DNA from: Chryseobacterium gwangjuense
Lineage (GTDB): Bacteria; Bacteroidota; Bacteroidia; Flavobacteriales; Weeksellaceae
Length of the DNA stretch: 64,000 nucleotides
Direction of reading: 5' to 3'
Assembly (NCBI RefSeq): GCF_021311115.1
Contig: NZ_JAJTNP010000002.1
Location: 434,001-498,000, forward strand
Shown: piece by piece, positions 23,984-32,673 of the stretch
How the letters are laid out: every line of letters starts with the position of its first letter
How positions within the stretch are numbered: the first letter of the stretch is position 1
Made by a program: the position numbers and the translations under genes
Notes under the pieces: generated by a model
Told to the model about the DNA's origin: nothing
Seen by the model: only the letters and a program-made list of their open reading frames with translations
Databases searched by the model: none

Positions 23984-25195
23984 ATGCTAGAAAAGAAAGA
24001 ACATAATTACGAAAAAGCGGTTTTAGTTGGCGTGGTGACTCAGCATCAGGACGAAGAAAAGCTACAGGAATATATGGACGAGCTGGAATTTTTGGCCTAT
24101 ACAGCTGGAGGAACGGTAGACAGACGCTTTACTCAAAAACTGACACAGCCGGATTCCAAAACTTTTATAGGAAGCGGAAAAGCTCAGGAAATAAAAGAAT
24201 ACGTAAAAGAAAATGAAATAGGAACGGTTATTTTTGATGATGAATTGTCTCCTTCACAGCTCAAAAACCTGGAAAGAGAAATTGAAGTTAAAATTCTCGA
24301 TAGAACCAATCTTATTCTCGATATTTTTGCTCAGAGAGCGCAGACTTCTTATGCAAGAACGCAGGTGGAACTGGCACAATATCAATATCTTTTGCCTCGA
24401 TTGACAAGAATGTGGACTCACTTGGAGCGTCAAAAAGGGGGAATTGGGATGAGAGGTCCCGGTGAAACGGAAATTGAAACCGACAGACGTATCATTCGTG
24501 ACAGGATCTCCTTGTTAAAAGATAAACTGAAAACGATCGATAAGCAGATGGCAACTCAGCGAAATAATCGTGGAAAAGTTGTACGTGCTGCCTTGGTAGG
24601 ATATACGAATGTCGGAAAATCTACTTTGATGAATGCTTTATCTAAATCTGAGGTTTTTGCAGAAAATAAACTATTTGCAACGCTTGACACAACGGTAAGA
24701 AAAGTAGTTATCGGAAACTTACCGTTTTTATTAACCGATACCGTAGGGTTTATCAGAAAATTACCGACACAATTGGTAGAATCATTCAAATCTACATTGG
24801 ATGAGGTAAGAGAAGCTGATTTGTTGATTCATGTAGTAGATATTTCTCACGAAAGTTTTGAAGATCATATAGAATCTGTTAATCAGACCTTAATGGAAAT
24901 CAATGCGCATCAAAAACCGATGATCATGGTTTTCAATAAAATTGATGATTTCAGCTATGAGAAAAAAGATGAAGATGATTTAACACCTTCTACCAAAAAG
25001 AATATTTCTTTGGATGAGTGGAAGAATACCTGGATGGCAAAATCAAAATATCCGACGGTGTTTATTTCGGCATTAACGAAAGAAAATTTCCCGGAAATGA
25101 AAAAGATGATCTATGATGAGGTTATGAAAATTCACATCTCGAGGTTCCCATACAACGATTTCCTTTTTGAGTATTTTGATAATGATGAGGAATAA
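23984..25195 (+). CDS. hflX: GTPase HflX
   Basis: A 403-residue ribosome-associated GTPase of the Obg/HflX class. The N-terminal HflX domain (about 15-110) includes GGTVDRRFTQKL and IGSGKAQEI. The linker has RLTRMWTHLERQKGGIGMRG and GETEIETDRR. The G domain has G1 GYTNVGKST from residue 206, G3 DTVGFIRKLP and G4 NKID. HflX splits stalled or idle 70S ribosomes in E. coli under heat stress. It heads a run of closely spaced same-strand genes to 33744; the next start is 11 bases after its stop. Confidence 0.96.
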   Translation: MLEKKEHNYEKAVLVGVVTQHQDEEKLQEYMDELEFLAYTAGGTVDRRFTQKLTQPDSKTFIGSGKAQEIKEYVKENEIGTVIFDDELSPSQLKNLEREIEVKILDRTNLILDIFAQRAQTSYARTQVELAQYQYLLPRLTRMWTHLERQKGGIGMRGPGETEIETDRRIIRDRISLLKDKLKTIDKQMATQRNNRGKVVRAALVGYTNVGKSTLMNALSKSEVFAENKLFATLDTTVRKVVIGNLPFLLTDTVGFIRKLPTQLVESFKSTLDEVREADLLIHVVDISHESFEDHIESVNQTLMEINAHQKPMIMVFNKIDDFSYEKKDEDDLTPSTKKNISLDEWKNTWMAKSKYPTVFISALTKENFPEMKKMIYDEVMKIHISRFPYNDFLFEYFDNDEE

Positions 25196-25206
25196 TGTAA
25201 AACTGT

Positions 25207-25596
25207 ATGAGAACAGAATTATTCAGGAATAAAATATTCTTTTACATTTTTCTTTTCATTGTAGGAGTTGATGTAGCGGCTTCATTAATTCAGATTTCAA
25301 GACCTGCGGAAAGTACTGGAGTGGTCATTTTTAAAATTTTAAAACTGCTGGTTTGCTTATTGGCGTTTGTCATGTTTTTTATTAAAACGAAGCTGAACCA
25401 TTCTGTTTTCAAAATTTATATTTATTTCGTAGGGTTATTATTCCCGATCTTTTTGCTCCTCTATGGTCTGAAAGAATTTATCATGTACAGGATAAACGTA
25501 TTGCCTGTCGAAACCTATTTTGAAAGTGGCTTTGCTGTACTTTTTGCCTTCGTTTTATTGATGTTGTATAATAAATTTAAAACAGAGGTGAGTTAA
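25207..25596 (+). CDS. Hypothetical four-helix membrane protein
   Basis: A 129-residue protein that I do not recognise. Four predicted membrane helices lie at about residues 9-29, 37-58, 68-89 and 104-124, joined by short charged loops. There are no conserved polar residues suggesting transport or catalysis. It sits between hflX (11 bases) and the DUF4919 gene (13 bases), so it is very likely translated from the same mRNA. Confidence 0.7.
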   Translation: MRTELFRNKIFFYIFLFIVGVDVAASLIQISRPAESTGVVIFKILKLLVCLLAFVMFFIKTKLNHSVFKIYIYFVGLLFPIFLLLYGLKEFIMYRINVLPVETYFESGFAVLFAFVLLMLYNKFKTEVS

Positions 25597-25609
25597 CAAA
25601 ACAATCTTA

Positions 25610-26236
25610 ATGAAATATATTTTTCTTCTTTATTGCTTACTGATTTCGGTTTCTGGTTTTGGTCAGAAATTCAAAATCGATTTTAAAAGGATTGAGAAAA
25701 ATCTTCAGGATACTAAATCTCCTTACCATTACGAAAAACTTATTTTCAAATTCAAAGGGTTGCCGAAATCGATAGATACCACAGAAGCTCAGCACCTTTA
25801 CTATGGAAGGAATTTTAGAGCGGTTGTTTCGACAGAAGATGCCGATTTTAAAAACTTGGCTGAAGCTTTCAAAAATAAAGATTGGGAAAACAGCATCAAA
25901 GGGGGAAAAATGCTTTATTATAAAGACCCGACCAATTTAGACGTTCTGCTGATTTTGCTTCGTACCTACGATGCCCAACAAGATGCAAGCAATTTTGTTT
26001 ATCATTTGAGCCAGTTTAGAGTATTGGCGGATGCCATAAAGAGCTCGGGAGATGGAAAAACAGAGAAAACGGCATATCAGGTAAACACTGTAGGCGACGA
26101 ATATATTCTGCTCAATATGTTGAATGTAGGGCAAGATTATACAAGAGGTTCGAAGGCGGTAAAAGACGGAATGCTCGATATCTGGGAGAAAGAAGACAAT
26201 AAAATATATATCAAGGTTCTGTATTTGGACTATTAA
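25610..26236 (+). CDS. DUF4919-like secreted protein
   Basis: A 208-residue protein with a signal peptide (MKYIFLLYCLLISVSGFGQ). The sequence matches the pattern of DUF4919 proteins: YHYEKLIFKFKG, then TTEAQHLYYGRNFRA, a helix-rich centre with YYKDPTNLDVLLILLRTYD resembling a TPR-like turn, and the C-terminal NTVGDEYILLNMLNVG. It is probably periplasmic. Function is unknown. It lies in the hflX run with short gaps on both sides (13 and 24 bases). Confidence 0.78.
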   Translation: MKYIFLLYCLLISVSGFGQKFKIDFKRIEKNLQDTKSPYHYEKLIFKFKGLPKSIDTTEAQHLYYGRNFRAVVSTEDADFKNLAEAFKNKDWENSIKGGKMLYYKDPTNLDVLLILLRTYDAQQDASNFVYHLSQFRVLADAIKSSGDGKTEKTAYQVNTVGDEYILLNMLNVGQDYTRGSKAVKDGMLDIWEKEDNKIYIKVLYLDY

Positions 26237-26260
26237 TTAAAAAAAATAAAAAACAGCTTA

Positions 26261-27547
26261 GTGGAGTTATACTATTCATTTTCAGCTTTAATCGTTTTAG
26301 CATCAATATTTGCCTATCTTAATTACAGATTTTTAAAATTACCAAGCACCATAGGAATTATGGTGATTGCCATTGTGGTGTCTATCATTCTGGTGTTTTT
26401 TGGTGAAAATTTTCTTCCGAGAACTTTCGGACACCTTAATGATCTGATGAACAGTATTGATTTCACAGAAGTTTTGATGGGAGCAATGCTTAATTTTCTT
26501 CTTTTTGCAGGAGGAATTCATATCAATATCAATGATTTGAAAGAACAGCTGCGCCCCGTTGTGATATTCTCTACGGCAGGAGTGGTGATTTCTACATTTA
26601 TTGTTGGTTTCGGAATGTTTTACCTGTTGCCTTTAGTAGGACTACAGATGCCGTTCATTTATTGTCTGGTTTTTGGAGCCCTGATTTCTCCTACCGATCC
26701 TGTAGCGGTTTTGAGTGTTTTAAAACAGGCAAATGTTTCAAAATCGTTAGAAACTAAAGTAGCAGGAGAATCTCTTTTTAATGATGGTATGGCGGTGGTT
26801 GTTTTTACTGTTGTGTTGCAATTGGCAGTAGGAAAAGAAGTTGATTTAGGAATTGAAAATATCGGACTTTTATTAATGAAAGAAGCAGGAGGAGGCTTGC
26901 TGTTAGGAGTTTTACTGGGATGGGTAACTTCCAGGTTGATGAGGGAAGTTGATGATTATATTATTTCTGTTCTGGTTACACTTTCTGTGGTAATGGGAGG
27001 CTATCTTATTGCAAGACAGATGCATATTTCAGGGCCTTTAACGATGGTTGCAGCCGGATTGTTTATGGGTAATTTTAACGTAAGATTTAAAATGAAATCC
27101 ATCACACAGGATTATCTAATTAAATTCTGGGAACTGATTGATGAGATCCTGAATGCCGTATTGTTCTTATTCATAGGTTTTGAACTGCTTATGATAAAAG
27201 ATCTGAAACATTTTATGATTCCGGGATTGTTGGCTATTGTAGTGGTTCTGTTGGCGAGATTTATTTCCATTTGGGGACCTACGAAATTTATGTCTTTAAG
27301 AACCCGATTCAATCCACAGACCGTAAAAGTCTTGGTTTGGGGTGGAATTCGTGGAGGAGTTTCCATTGCTTTGGCGATGTCTATTCCTAAAAGTGAATAC
27401 AGCGAAATTATTTTAAGTATTACTTATTGTGTGGTTGTTTTTTCTATTATTGTTCAGGGGCTTACTATTGCAAAAGTGGCAAATCCGAAGAAGATAGAGA
27501 CAGAAGAAAAAGAGCAGGAAAGCATTGCTTTAGATGAAAACCATTAA
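26261..27547 (+). CDS. Na+/H+ antiporter, CPA1/NhaP-type
   Basis: A 428-residue inner-membrane antiporter starting with GTG at 26261 (no ATG fits the first helix). About 12 hydrophobic helices are visible. The CPA1 signatures are present: GALISPTDPVAVLSVLKQA and KVAGESLFNDGMAVVVF, in which the Asn-Asp pair is the ion-binding site, and VWGGIRGGVSIALAMSIP near the C-terminus. The last 25 residues form a charged cytosolic tail. Expected role: exchange of Na+ (or K+/Li+) for H+. It follows the DUF4919 gene after 24 bases. Confidence 0.92.
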   Translation: MELYYSFSALIVLASIFAYLNYRFLKLPSTIGIMVIAIVVSIILVFFGENFLPRTFGHLNDLMNSIDFTEVLMGAMLNFLLFAGGIHININDLKEQLRPVVIFSTAGVVISTFIVGFGMFYLLPLVGLQMPFIYCLVFGALISPTDPVAVLSVLKQANVSKSLETKVAGESLFNDGMAVVVFTVVLQLAVGKEVDLGIENIGLLLMKEAGGGLLLGVLLGWVTSRLMREVDDYIISVLVTLSVVMGGYLIARQMHISGPLTMVAAGLFMGNFNVRFKMKSITQDYLIKFWELIDEILNAVLFLFIGFELLMIKDLKHFMIPGLLAIVVVLLARFISIWGPTKFMSLRTRFNPQTVKVLVWGGIRGGVSIALAMSIPKSEYSEIILSITYCVVVFSIIVQGLTIAKVANPKKIETEEKEQESIALDENH

Positions 27548-27570
27548 TGAATTGTAAATAAACACTTAAT

Positions 27571-28281
27571 ATGATAAAAGAAATTGAAGAAGCTCTTGCG
27601 GTTTTATCCATTCCTGAAAAAGCGGAGTTTTTCCCAAGGTTTTTCAAAACCGGAAAAGGAGAGTATGGCGAAGGAGATATGTTTTTAGGGGTAAAAGTTC
27701 CGGATCAGAGATCTGTAGCAAAAGAATATTATGCTAAAATTTCGCTGAACGAATTAAGTGTTCTGCTTTCATCAAAATATCATGAACATCGCTTAACGGC
27801 TTTGTTTATGCTGATCTCCAAATTTGAAAAAACAAAAGATAAAACGGTAAAAGATGAGATCATTGAGTTTTATTTAAACCATTTGCAGTATGTCAACAAT
27901 TGGGATCTGGTGGATTCAAGTTGTTATAAAATTCTCGGGAGATATGCGTTTGAAAATCAGAAGGAAGATTTGTTGAGAAAACTCTCTTCTTCCGAAGAGA
28001 TGTGGCACAAAAGAATTGCAGTGGTAGGAACAATGCATTATGTAAAAAAAGGCTCTTATGATCTGACAAAAGAGTTTGTAACACAGAATCTGAAGCATAC
28101 CCATGATTTGATGCATAAAGCGAATGGCTGGTTATTGAGAGAAATGGGACAGAAGAATGAGGAAGAATTGCTTAATTATCTGAATCAATATTATAAAGAA
28201 ATGCCTCGAACCTGTCTTAGATATGCCATTGAAAAGTTAGATGAGGATTTAAGACAAGACTATTTGAAAGGAAGAATTTAA
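27571..28281 (+). CDS. DNA alkylation repair protein, AlkD-like HEAT repeat
   Basis: A 236-residue all-helical protein. Family marks include FFKTGKGEYGEGDMFLGVKVPDQR near the N-terminus and YVNNWDLVDSSCYKILGRY, with the conserved Trp-Asp pair of AlkD. The LSSSEEMWHKRIAVVGTMHY and HDLMHKANGWLLREMG helices follow. AlkD glycosylases remove bulky N3/N7-alkylated purines using HEAT repeats without base flipping. The DMFLGVKVP segment matches the AlkD clade common in Bacteroidota. It is cytosolic. It sits 23 bases after the antiporter gene. Confidence 0.92.
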   Translation: MIKEIEEALAVLSIPEKAEFFPRFFKTGKGEYGEGDMFLGVKVPDQRSVAKEYYAKISLNELSVLLSSKYHEHRLTALFMLISKFEKTKDKTVKDEIIEFYLNHLQYVNNWDLVDSSCYKILGRYAFENQKEDLLRKLSSSEEMWHKRIAVVGTMHYVKKGSYDLTKEFVTQNLKHTHDLMHKANGWLLREMGQKNEEELLNYLNQYYKEMPRTCLRYAIEKLDEDLRQDYLKGRI

Positions 28282-28301
28282 AAAAATACAAAAAACCAAA
28301 T

Positions 28302-28970
28302 ATGAAAAATTTACTTAAACAGCTTGTTCTGTTGATACCGCTGTTGCTTCTGACGAGTTGCTTTGATATTTTAGATAAAGTGAACGTAAAAGCTGACGGA
28401 ACTGGAGAGTATACTATTATTCTTAACGCAAGTAAAAGCAAAACCCGATTGGCTTCCATCTCTAAAATGGAAACAATTAATGGTAAAAAAGTTCCGAAAA
28501 GACCTGAAATTGAAGCTAAAATCAATGAAGCAGCGAGAGTTTTTAAAGCAACTCCGGGAATTTCCAATGTAAAAACTTCAATGGATTTTACCAATTACAT
28601 CATTAAACTAAGCTGTAATTTCAAAAAAATCGAAAATATTAACGCCGGATTGGAGCAATTAAAGGCTAAAAATATTGTAGGAAAAATGATTCCTACACAG
28701 ATTTACAATCAGAACCTTGAAAAGAAATCATTCCTCAGAAATAAGGTCAATACTTTCAAAAGCGATTATGACAAGATGAGTAAGGCAGATAAAGAAGTCT
28801 TTAATGACGCCAAATACACTTCCATCATGCAGTTTGAAAATACAATAAAATCTCAGACAAATAATTCGTATTTGCTTTCACCCAACAAAAAAGCGGTAAA
28901 ACTTGAAGCAAATGTTCTGGATTTTATCCTTCAGAAAAAACAATTACAAAACACAATTTTATTTCAATAA
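28302..28970 (+). CDS. Hypothetical lipoprotein, LppM-like N-terminus
   Basis: A 222-residue lipoprotein with signal MKNLLKQLVLLIPLL and lipobox LTSC (Cys20). The mature start FDILDKVNVKADGTGEYTII has the strand and Asp-Gly-Thr-Gly turn seen in LppM-like lipoproteins. The remainder is Lys-rich helix and strand with no recognised motif. It begins a three-gene set with the 676- and 409-residue proteins (gaps of 14 bases and a one-base overlap), which suggests an envelope complex. Function unknown. Confidence 0.72.
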   Translation: MKNLLKQLVLLIPLLLLTSCFDILDKVNVKADGTGEYTIILNASKSKTRLASISKMETINGKKVPKRPEIEAKINEAARVFKATPGISNVKTSMDFTNYIIKLSCNFKKIENINAGLEQLKAKNIVGKMIPTQIYNQNLEKKSFLRNKVNTFKSDYDKMSKADKEVFNDAKYTSIMQFENTIKSQTNNSYLLSPNKKAVKLEANVLDFILQKKQLQNTILFQ

Positions 28971-28984
28971 ATTTTTCACACACA

Positions 28985-31015
28985 ATGAAATCTATTTTAC
29001 AAAAAACACAAATTATATTTTTACTTTTTGGGTGTACGTTCGTATTCTCCCAACAGAAAATGAAGCTTCCGAAAGATGCTCTTTTTTATATGGAAATCAA
29101 CGGAAAACAGCTAAATCAGAAAATAAATTGGCAGAAACTGAATCCTTTTTTGCTTGAAGTAATAAAAGAAGATAAAGAAAAGCAAGCCTCATGGAACGAT
29201 TATTCCAAAACAGGAATCAAATATGATGCGACACAATATCACTATGCAAGTTTTAATGATTCTGTGAAGATTTATACTGCTCATTTTATTTTAGATCAAA
29301 AAGAAAAGTTTCAGGAATTTATTAATTCATCCAAGAAAAAAGGATTAGAAATTTCTAAGAAAAACAACTATTCTTATGTCAATCTTGATGATAATATGTT
29401 TGTAGCATGGAGCGGAGATCGTGCCGTTTTGAAAATGATAAGCTACACAAAACCATATAAATATGACTGGGATGATGCAACAGTGGTTGATAGTGTGGCA
29501 GTAACTATAGATAGTACTGCTGTAGCTGTTGATAGCGCGTATGTTGAAAAACCTTTCGATTATAAAGAAGAAATCAAATATCTGAAAGATGATATTAAAT
29601 ATTTAAAGGAAGATATTAAAGAACATAATGCTGAAATCGCAAGAAAGCAGAAAGATATCAAATACCTTGAAAAACATCACAAATACCCAGAGGAAAAGAA
29701 AGGTTCTACTGATAAGGACTATTCAGAGCCGGAAACTGAAGTTTTGCCTCCTGTTCAGGATGAAGAAATGGATGAAGTAACAGAAGAAGATCTGGCTTAT
29801 CAGAAAGAGCTCGACTCTATAAGGATAGAAGAATTTAAAATTATAAAAAAACTTGCAGAAAGTGATTTTGACCAATATTTCAATTCCAATCTGGAGTTGG
29901 AGGTTCCAAAAGAAATGTTACGTTTCAGAGATTCCAATTCAGATGTTTTCGTATACACGGATTATGGAAATATCGTGAAAAATGGAGACTACGGAAAACT
30001 CATGAGTCGCTATGCTTTCGGCAGTTTGTTTGAAAAAGCATACAATTCCAATTCTTCTTACAATCTGTATTTTGATAAAGACAAAGTAAGACTGGTCAAC
30101 AGTTATCAGCATAAAGATGCAGACGTTCAAAAAAGCATAGCATCGGTGTATAAAGGCAAGAAGAATAAAAAACTGACCGCTCTTATTAACGATAAAAGTA
30201 TCGGATATTATGCAGTAAATGTAGACGGAAGCAAATATTTTGATATGATGTATAGCTTCCTGAAAGATTCCGGGGAAGGCGAATATCAGAAAGAAATGGA
30301 ACTCGTGATGGAAACCATGAAAATCGTATTGGATGAAGAAGCGATTGCTAAAATTGCTCCAGGAAACGGAATTTTTGTTTTAAATGAGCTGAAATCAAAA
30401 ACGGTAGAATATACAGACTTCGATTACGATGAAGATTACAACGAAAAAGAAGTAAAAAAGACCAAAGAAGTGATGATGCCGAATTTTACCTTTGCTTTTG
30501 CTACAGAAAATGAAGGATACTGGAATCGTATTTTCAATCTGTTGACCACTAATAAGAAAACGGCGAAAAAATTCTCTAAAAAAGGAGCGTTTTATCAATT
30601 TAAAGAAGGTGAAAGTGACGGGTATTTTGATCAGTTGTTTTTCACCGTGAAAGACGGAATTGTTTACGTGACATCCTCAACAGATAATCTTTTACCTAAA
30701 AATAAGTCAGAAATTTCTGAAAAATGGGCAAAAGATTCAGCTAAATATCCTTTATCGGGAAGATTTGATATCCAAAGACTTTTAATAGGTCTTGAAAAAG
30801 AATTCAAAAGTACTTCCGAAAGAAAGACTTTGGATTTGATGAGAAAAAATGTAGGTGAAGTCTATTTCAAAACGGAAGCAAAAGGCGAAAGAATAGAAAC
30901 TGAAATTGATTATAACATCAAAAATTCTTCAGAAAACAGCTTAATGTATTTCTTTGATCTGTTTGATGAAATATATAAGATTCAGGAATCAGAGAAAAAA
31001 CCAGCTGTTTTGTAA
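28985..31015 (+). CDS. Hypothetical secreted protein with heptad coiled coil (DUF4836-like layout)
   Basis: A 676-residue exported protein. Its signal peptide is MKSILQKTQIIFLLFGCTFV and the cleavage site lies near FSQ; Cys17 could alternatively be a lipobox. The N-terminal domain starts LPKDALFYMEING, a layout like DUF4836/DUF3352 proteins. Residues about 191-237 have strict heptads with Ile at 197, 204, 211, 218 and 225 and Leu at 200, 207 and 228, so a coiled coil is likely. An acidic stretch (about 245-280) follows, then a second alpha/beta domain with TALINDKSIGYYAVNVDGSK. The downstream protein shares its N-terminal layout. Function unknown. Confidence 0.75.
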   Translation: MKSILQKTQIIFLLFGCTFVFSQQKMKLPKDALFYMEINGKQLNQKINWQKLNPFLLEVIKEDKEKQASWNDYSKTGIKYDATQYHYASFNDSVKIYTAHFILDQKEKFQEFINSSKKKGLEISKKNNYSYVNLDDNMFVAWSGDRAVLKMISYTKPYKYDWDDATVVDSVAVTIDSTAVAVDSAYVEKPFDYKEEIKYLKDDIKYLKEDIKEHNAEIARKQKDIKYLEKHHKYPEEKKGSTDKDYSEPETEVLPPVQDEEMDEVTEEDLAYQKELDSIRIEEFKIIKKLAESDFDQYFNSNLELEVPKEMLRFRDSNSDVFVYTDYGNIVKNGDYGKLMSRYAFGSLFEKAYNSNSSYNLYFDKDKVRLVNSYQHKDADVQKSIASVYKGKKNKKLTALINDKSIGYYAVNVDGSKYFDMMYSFLKDSGEGEYQKEMELVMETMKIVLDEEAIAKIAPGNGIFVLNELKSKTVEYTDFDYDEDYNEKEVKKTKEVMMPNFTFAFATENEGYWNRIFNLLTTNKKTAKKFSKKGAFYQFKEGESDGYFDQLFFTVKDGIVYVTSSTDNLLPKNKSEISEKWAKDSAKYPLSGRFDIQRLLIGLEKEFKSTSERKTLDLMRKNVGEVYFKTEAKGERIETEIDYNIKNSSENSLMYFFDLFDEIYKIQESEKKPAVL

Positions 31016-32244
31016 TGAAAAAGAAGCTTATTGTTTTAGTTGTACTTTTGTTCGTAACGACGATCTATTTCGTGTTTTATCATAAGGACAAGACATTGAA
31101 ATTCGTTCCTGAAAATGCGGATGTTTTGGTATTGATTGACGTGAAAAAATGTACAAGACAATATATTTCCAGCCTTGCAATGCATCCTTCGCAGTGGTTG
31201 AAGGAAAAAAACAAAAATGAAAATGTAATTTCTATACAAAAATCGGGAGTGAAAATTCCCGATTTTTTGCCCATTTTTCATATCGTTAACACAAAGTTTT
31301 CTGAATGGTACAGCGTTGTTGAAATTGAAGATGAGCAAAAATTTTTAAACTATCTGAAACAGCAAAAGTTTATCCATAAAGGGAAAAACAGATTTCAAAA
31401 AGATCAGTTATTTCTTACCATTGATGGGAAAAAATGCATCATCGGAACTTCTGATCTTGCTTTTAAAAATATAAGCAATTCAATTGCCTCGAAGAAAGAA
31501 AATTATCCGGTCACTTCTTTTATTCACGGGAGTCTGGGAAGTATTTCTTTTATTTCAGGATCACGAACCCGTAACTTTTCCATTGAGTTGAATGCTGATG
31601 ATATTGAAATAAAAGACGAATTAAACGCTAAAGATTTTCATACTGTAATATCTAAACTTCAACAAAAAGAAAGCTTTTTAGAAACAGAGCTGGACTCTAA
31701 AAATCTCGGGAATTTGACTTCATTCTTCAATAAAAACTTTGTTGATTCTTCTCAGATTACTCATGTCAAAGCAACTGCAGACCTGGAGCAAGTGAACGAC
31801 ACAATTATTACGTATGGCTACGACGATAATTTTAACGAGATTGAAAAAAAATCTTTCCAGAAAATTATTCAGCCTAATTATGTAATGGCTCTTCAAAGTT
31901 CGGATCCTCAAAAAACAGAACAGCTTTTTCAGCATAAAAAATGGATTAATACACAAAATCAATTTACGGCGATCCCGTTTCAACCTAATGTAATTGAAAA
32001 AAATAAGTCAGGTTTTACAATACAATCAACCAGGAAAGCCGTTCAGTTGTCTTCAAAACTGAATGAAAACTATATTTTTGTTCGAAACACTACCTTATTA
32101 TCTTCTTCTTTTAAATCTTTAACGGCTGATGAAAAGAAAATAATTTCAGACATAGATTATATTTTTTACGGAAATAAATCGGAAGATTATTATGTGAAAT
32201 TGAAATTTAAAAAAGAAGAATTACCTCTTATTTTAAGATGGTGA
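31015..32244 (+). CDS. Hypothetical membrane-anchored paralogue of the upstream protein
   Basis: A 409-residue protein whose ATG overlaps the previous stop by one base (TAATG), so the two are probably translationally coupled. It has an uncleaved N-terminal anchor at about residues 5-22 (LIVLVVLLFVTTIYFVFY). Its order of elements mirrors the upstream protein: FVPENADVLVLIDVKK, a strand with the W-Y-S-V-V-E-I pattern, EDEQKFLNYLKQQKF, LFLTIDGKKCIIGTSD. I read them as distant paralogues, with this one lacking the coiled coil. The location is periplasmic with an inner-membrane anchor, or secreted if cleaved. Function unknown. Confidence 0.72.
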   Translation: MKKKLIVLVVLLFVTTIYFVFYHKDKTLKFVPENADVLVLIDVKKCTRQYISSLAMHPSQWLKEKNKNENVISIQKSGVKIPDFLPIFHIVNTKFSEWYSVVEIEDEQKFLNYLKQQKFIHKGKNRFQKDQLFLTIDGKKCIIGTSDLAFKNISNSIASKKENYPVTSFIHGSLGSISFISGSRTRNFSIELNADDIEIKDELNAKDFHTVISKLQQKESFLETELDSKNLGNLTSFFNKNFVDSSQITHVKATADLEQVNDTIITYGYDDNFNEIEKKSFQKIIQPNYVMALQSSDPQKTEQLFQHKKWINTQNQFTAIPFQPNVIEKNKSGFTIQSTRKAVQLSSKLNENYIFVRNTTLLSSSFKSLTADEKKIISDIDYIFYGNKSEDYYVKLKFKKEELPLILRW

Positions 32245-32267
32245 AAACATATTTTAATATCTAATTA

Positions 32268-32609
32268 TTGATGGATCAGTCGCAGATTTTATTATTGAAA
32301 ACTTTTACGCACTATTTCCTACACTTTATTTTCCCGGTTTTTATCGCCTTGATTTTTTATCGTGAAAATTGGAAAAAAGTGTATTTGATTCTTTTAGCGA
32401 CCATGCTTGTAGATCTGGACCATTTGTTTGCCAATCCTATTTTCGATCCGAATAGAGGAAGTATAGGCTTTCATTTTTTACATTCCTACTATGCGATTGC
32501 TGGCTATTTTCTGATGTTGTTTTTTAAAGGAAATATTAGAATTATTGGTATTGGTCTTTTACTTCATATGTTCGCCGATTTTCAGGATTTTTATTGGTGG
32601 AGTCACTAA
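32268..32609 (+). CDS. DUF6122-like membrane protein
   Basis: A 113-residue protein with about four membrane helices. Conserved polar residues lie at helix ends: HYFLHFIFPVF, MLVDLDHLFANPIFDPNRGS, FHFLHSYYAI and LHMFADFQDFYWW. The Asp-x-Asp-His and the several His are reminiscent of YdjM/metal-dependent membrane hydrolases, a comparison I make only from the pattern. The name DUF6122 comes from memory of Bacteroidota annotations. It is 23 bases after the 409-residue gene and so part of the same run. Confidence 0.72.
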   Translation: MMDQSQILLLKTFTHYFLHFIFPVFIALIFYRENWKKVYLILLATMLVDLDHLFANPIFDPNRGSIGFHFLHSYYAIAGYFLMLFFKGNIRIIGIGLLLHMFADFQDFYWWSH

Positions 32610-32673
32610 AACCACATTATATTGTATTTGAATATTTCAAAATCTGCAGTTTTTTTGTAATTTGTAGACACTT

